From the NCBI GenBank assembly GCA_028290125.1, contig JAQGKM010000148.1:1-6196 (forward strand): 6,196 nt of DNA. The letters run 5' to 3'. The notes under the pieces are model-generated. The model was not told the DNA's origin. It did not search any database and was given only the letters and a program-made list of their open reading frames with translations. This document shows, one piece after another, positions 5,508 through 6,196 of this stretch (position 1 is its first letter; every line of letters begins with the position of its first letter). Source of the DNA: Hyphomicrobiales bacterium (GTDB lineage: Bacteria; Pseudomonadota; Alphaproteobacteria; Rhizobiales; Beijerinckiaceae). The position numbers were made by a program, and so were the translations under genes.

Positions 5508-5575
5508 TTGGCTGCAAACCTTAAACCCTGCCTCGTGTAGCTTCACACTAGGAGGTCAAGCTTGCGTCGGGCTTT
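5508..5575 (-). other. Gap between flgI and motE
   Basis: The 68 bases (29 if motE starts at the GTG at 5546) contain no convincing minus-strand promoter or terminator. They hold the 8-bp palindrome CAAGCTTG (5557-5564) within the 11-mer GCAAGCTTGAC, which also occurs upstream of fliF. Next to it is CCTCCT on the minus strand, the complement of a Shine-Dalgarno. A weak 4-bp hairpin (GTGT/ACAC) overlaps the GTG start candidate. Confidence 0.4.
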
Positions 5576-6196
5576 CTACTGGACGACGAGTTCGGCCTGC
5601 AGCGCGCCGGCTGTCTTGATGGCCTGCAGGATGGCGATGATGCCGGCTGGCTTCAGACCGATCTGGTTCAATCCGCGCACGAGCTGACGAAGACTCGTTG
5701 CGCCGACGATCGCGATGTTGCCGCCTTCCTGATCGATGCCGATCTCGGTCTTCGGCGTCACGGTCGTCGCGCCATTCGAAAACGGCAGCGGCTGCGAGAC
5801 ATTCGGAGATTCGGTCACCCGCACCGTCAGATTTCCGTGCGTCACGCCAACGGTGGAAATCTGCACGTCCTGGCCGATCACGACCGTGCCGGACCGCGAG
5901 TCGATGACCACGCGTGCGGGCGCGTCGGTACGCACGGCGAGATCGCCGATCTCCGCCATGAAGCGCGCGGCGCTGATCTTCGCCGGCCGCTGGAGTGCAA
6001 TGGAGCGATAGTCCCGCTCGCTCGCCGCGCGCACGCCATAGCGCTGCTGCGCAAAGGCGTTGATGGCGTCGACCACTTCGATGGCGGTCTTGAAGTCCGG
6101 GTTCTTGAGCTCGAGCACCATTGGCCCGGAGTCGCCGAATTTGCCCGGCAGTTCACGCTCGATCAGGGCGCCGTTGGGAATGCGCGCCGCCGTCGG
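5576..6196 (-). CDS. flgI: Flagellar P-ring protein FlgI, C-terminal part (start lies beyond the window)
   Basis: FlgI assembles the P ring in the periplasm around the rod. The frame is open from the window edge to the TAG at 5578-5576, giving 206 residues, a little over half of the roughly 370 expected. The visible part begins ahead of the family motif RIPNGALIERE. It continues through LKNPDFKTAIEVVDAIN and a central beta-rich region with ARVVIDSRSGTVVIG, and ends with the strongly conserved tail (LRQLVRGLNQIGLKPAGIIAILQAIKTAG, cited here in outline as LVRGLNQIG, KPAGIIAIL and QAIKTAG) and LQAELVVQ. An internal ATG at 6121 is not the start, because the conserved block upstream of it is in the same frame. 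The signal peptide and N-terminal half are outside the window. It is followed by motE on the same strand. Confidence 0.97.
   Translation of the reverse strand, partial: PTAARIPNGALIERELPGKFGDSGPMVLELKNPDFKTAIEVVDAINAFAQQRYGVRAASERDYRSIALQRPAKISAARFMAEIGDLAVRTDAPARVVIDSRSGTVVIGQDVQISTVGVTHGNLTVRVTESPNVSQPLPFSNGATTVTPKTEIGIDQEGGNIAIVGATSLRQLVRGLNQIGLKPAGIIAILQAIKTAGALQAELVVQ

Noticed and set aside
2729..5540. Long plus-strand frames opposite fliP (2729-3466), fliL (3432-4031), flgH (4048-4581) and motE (4896-5540)
   Set aside because: All mirror well-recognised minus-strand genes; the products are Arg- or Ser-rich with no family features. They arise from the strong GC3 bias.
1..6196. Mobile elements, CRISPR arrays, tRNA or rRNA genes
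   Set aside because: No transposase-like frame, direct-repeat array, terminal inverted repeats or RNA gene signature was seen; the window is continuous flagellar operon sequence.

Overview
This window is a piece of a flagellar gene cluster from an alphaproteobacterium. It is most likely a member of the Hyphomicrobiales (Rhizobiales): the order flgI-motE-flgH-fliL-fliP-flagellin matches the order I recall for the Sinorhizobium/Agrobacterium flagellar region, MotE is a rhizobial-type motility protein, and the flagellin begins with the rhizobial MTSLLTN-type N-terminus and carries an SDNAAYWSIATTM motif. The DNA is GC-rich with strong GC3 bias, so the opposite strand is full of long spurious open frames. 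I cannot name a genus.

All seven genes lie on the minus strand and read from high to low coordinates. They are flgI (P-ring, 3' part only, 6196-5576), a motE-like gene (5507-4731, or from a GTG at 5546), flgH (L-ring lipoprotein, 4734-4018), fliL (4010-3441, GTG start), fliP (3444-2701), a flagellin (2548-1625) and fliF (MS-ring, 1498 to beyond position 1, lacking its C-terminus). From motE to fliP the genes are packed as one translationally coupled unit: motE/flgH and fliL/fliP overlap by four bases (ATGA), and the fliL ribosome binding site lies across the flgH stop codon.

The two real gaps flank the flagellin gene. The 152-base gap between fliP and flagellin holds an AT-rich stretch with a near-consensus CtrA-type box (TTAT-N7-TTAAC). 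It is followed by a highly structured leader: a 9-bp outer stem enclosing two hairpins (a predicted three-way junction), then a further hairpin, then a small stem that covers part of the flagellin ribosome binding site. The 126-base gap between flagellin and fliF holds a GC-rich hairpin after the flagellin stop and a second hairpin that touches the fliF ribosome binding site. There is no U-tract terminator in either gap.

Functionally, FlgI and FlgH form the P and L ring bushings around the rod. FliP is a core subunit of the flagellar export gate, FliF is the MS ring that houses that gate, and FliL is a stator-associated inner-membrane protein. MotE is a probable periplasmic motility chaperone, and flagellin is the filament subunit. 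The genes are ordinary flagellar families. The part most worth a second look is the flagellin leader RNA, together with the placement of a late, highly expressed gene between two early structural genes.
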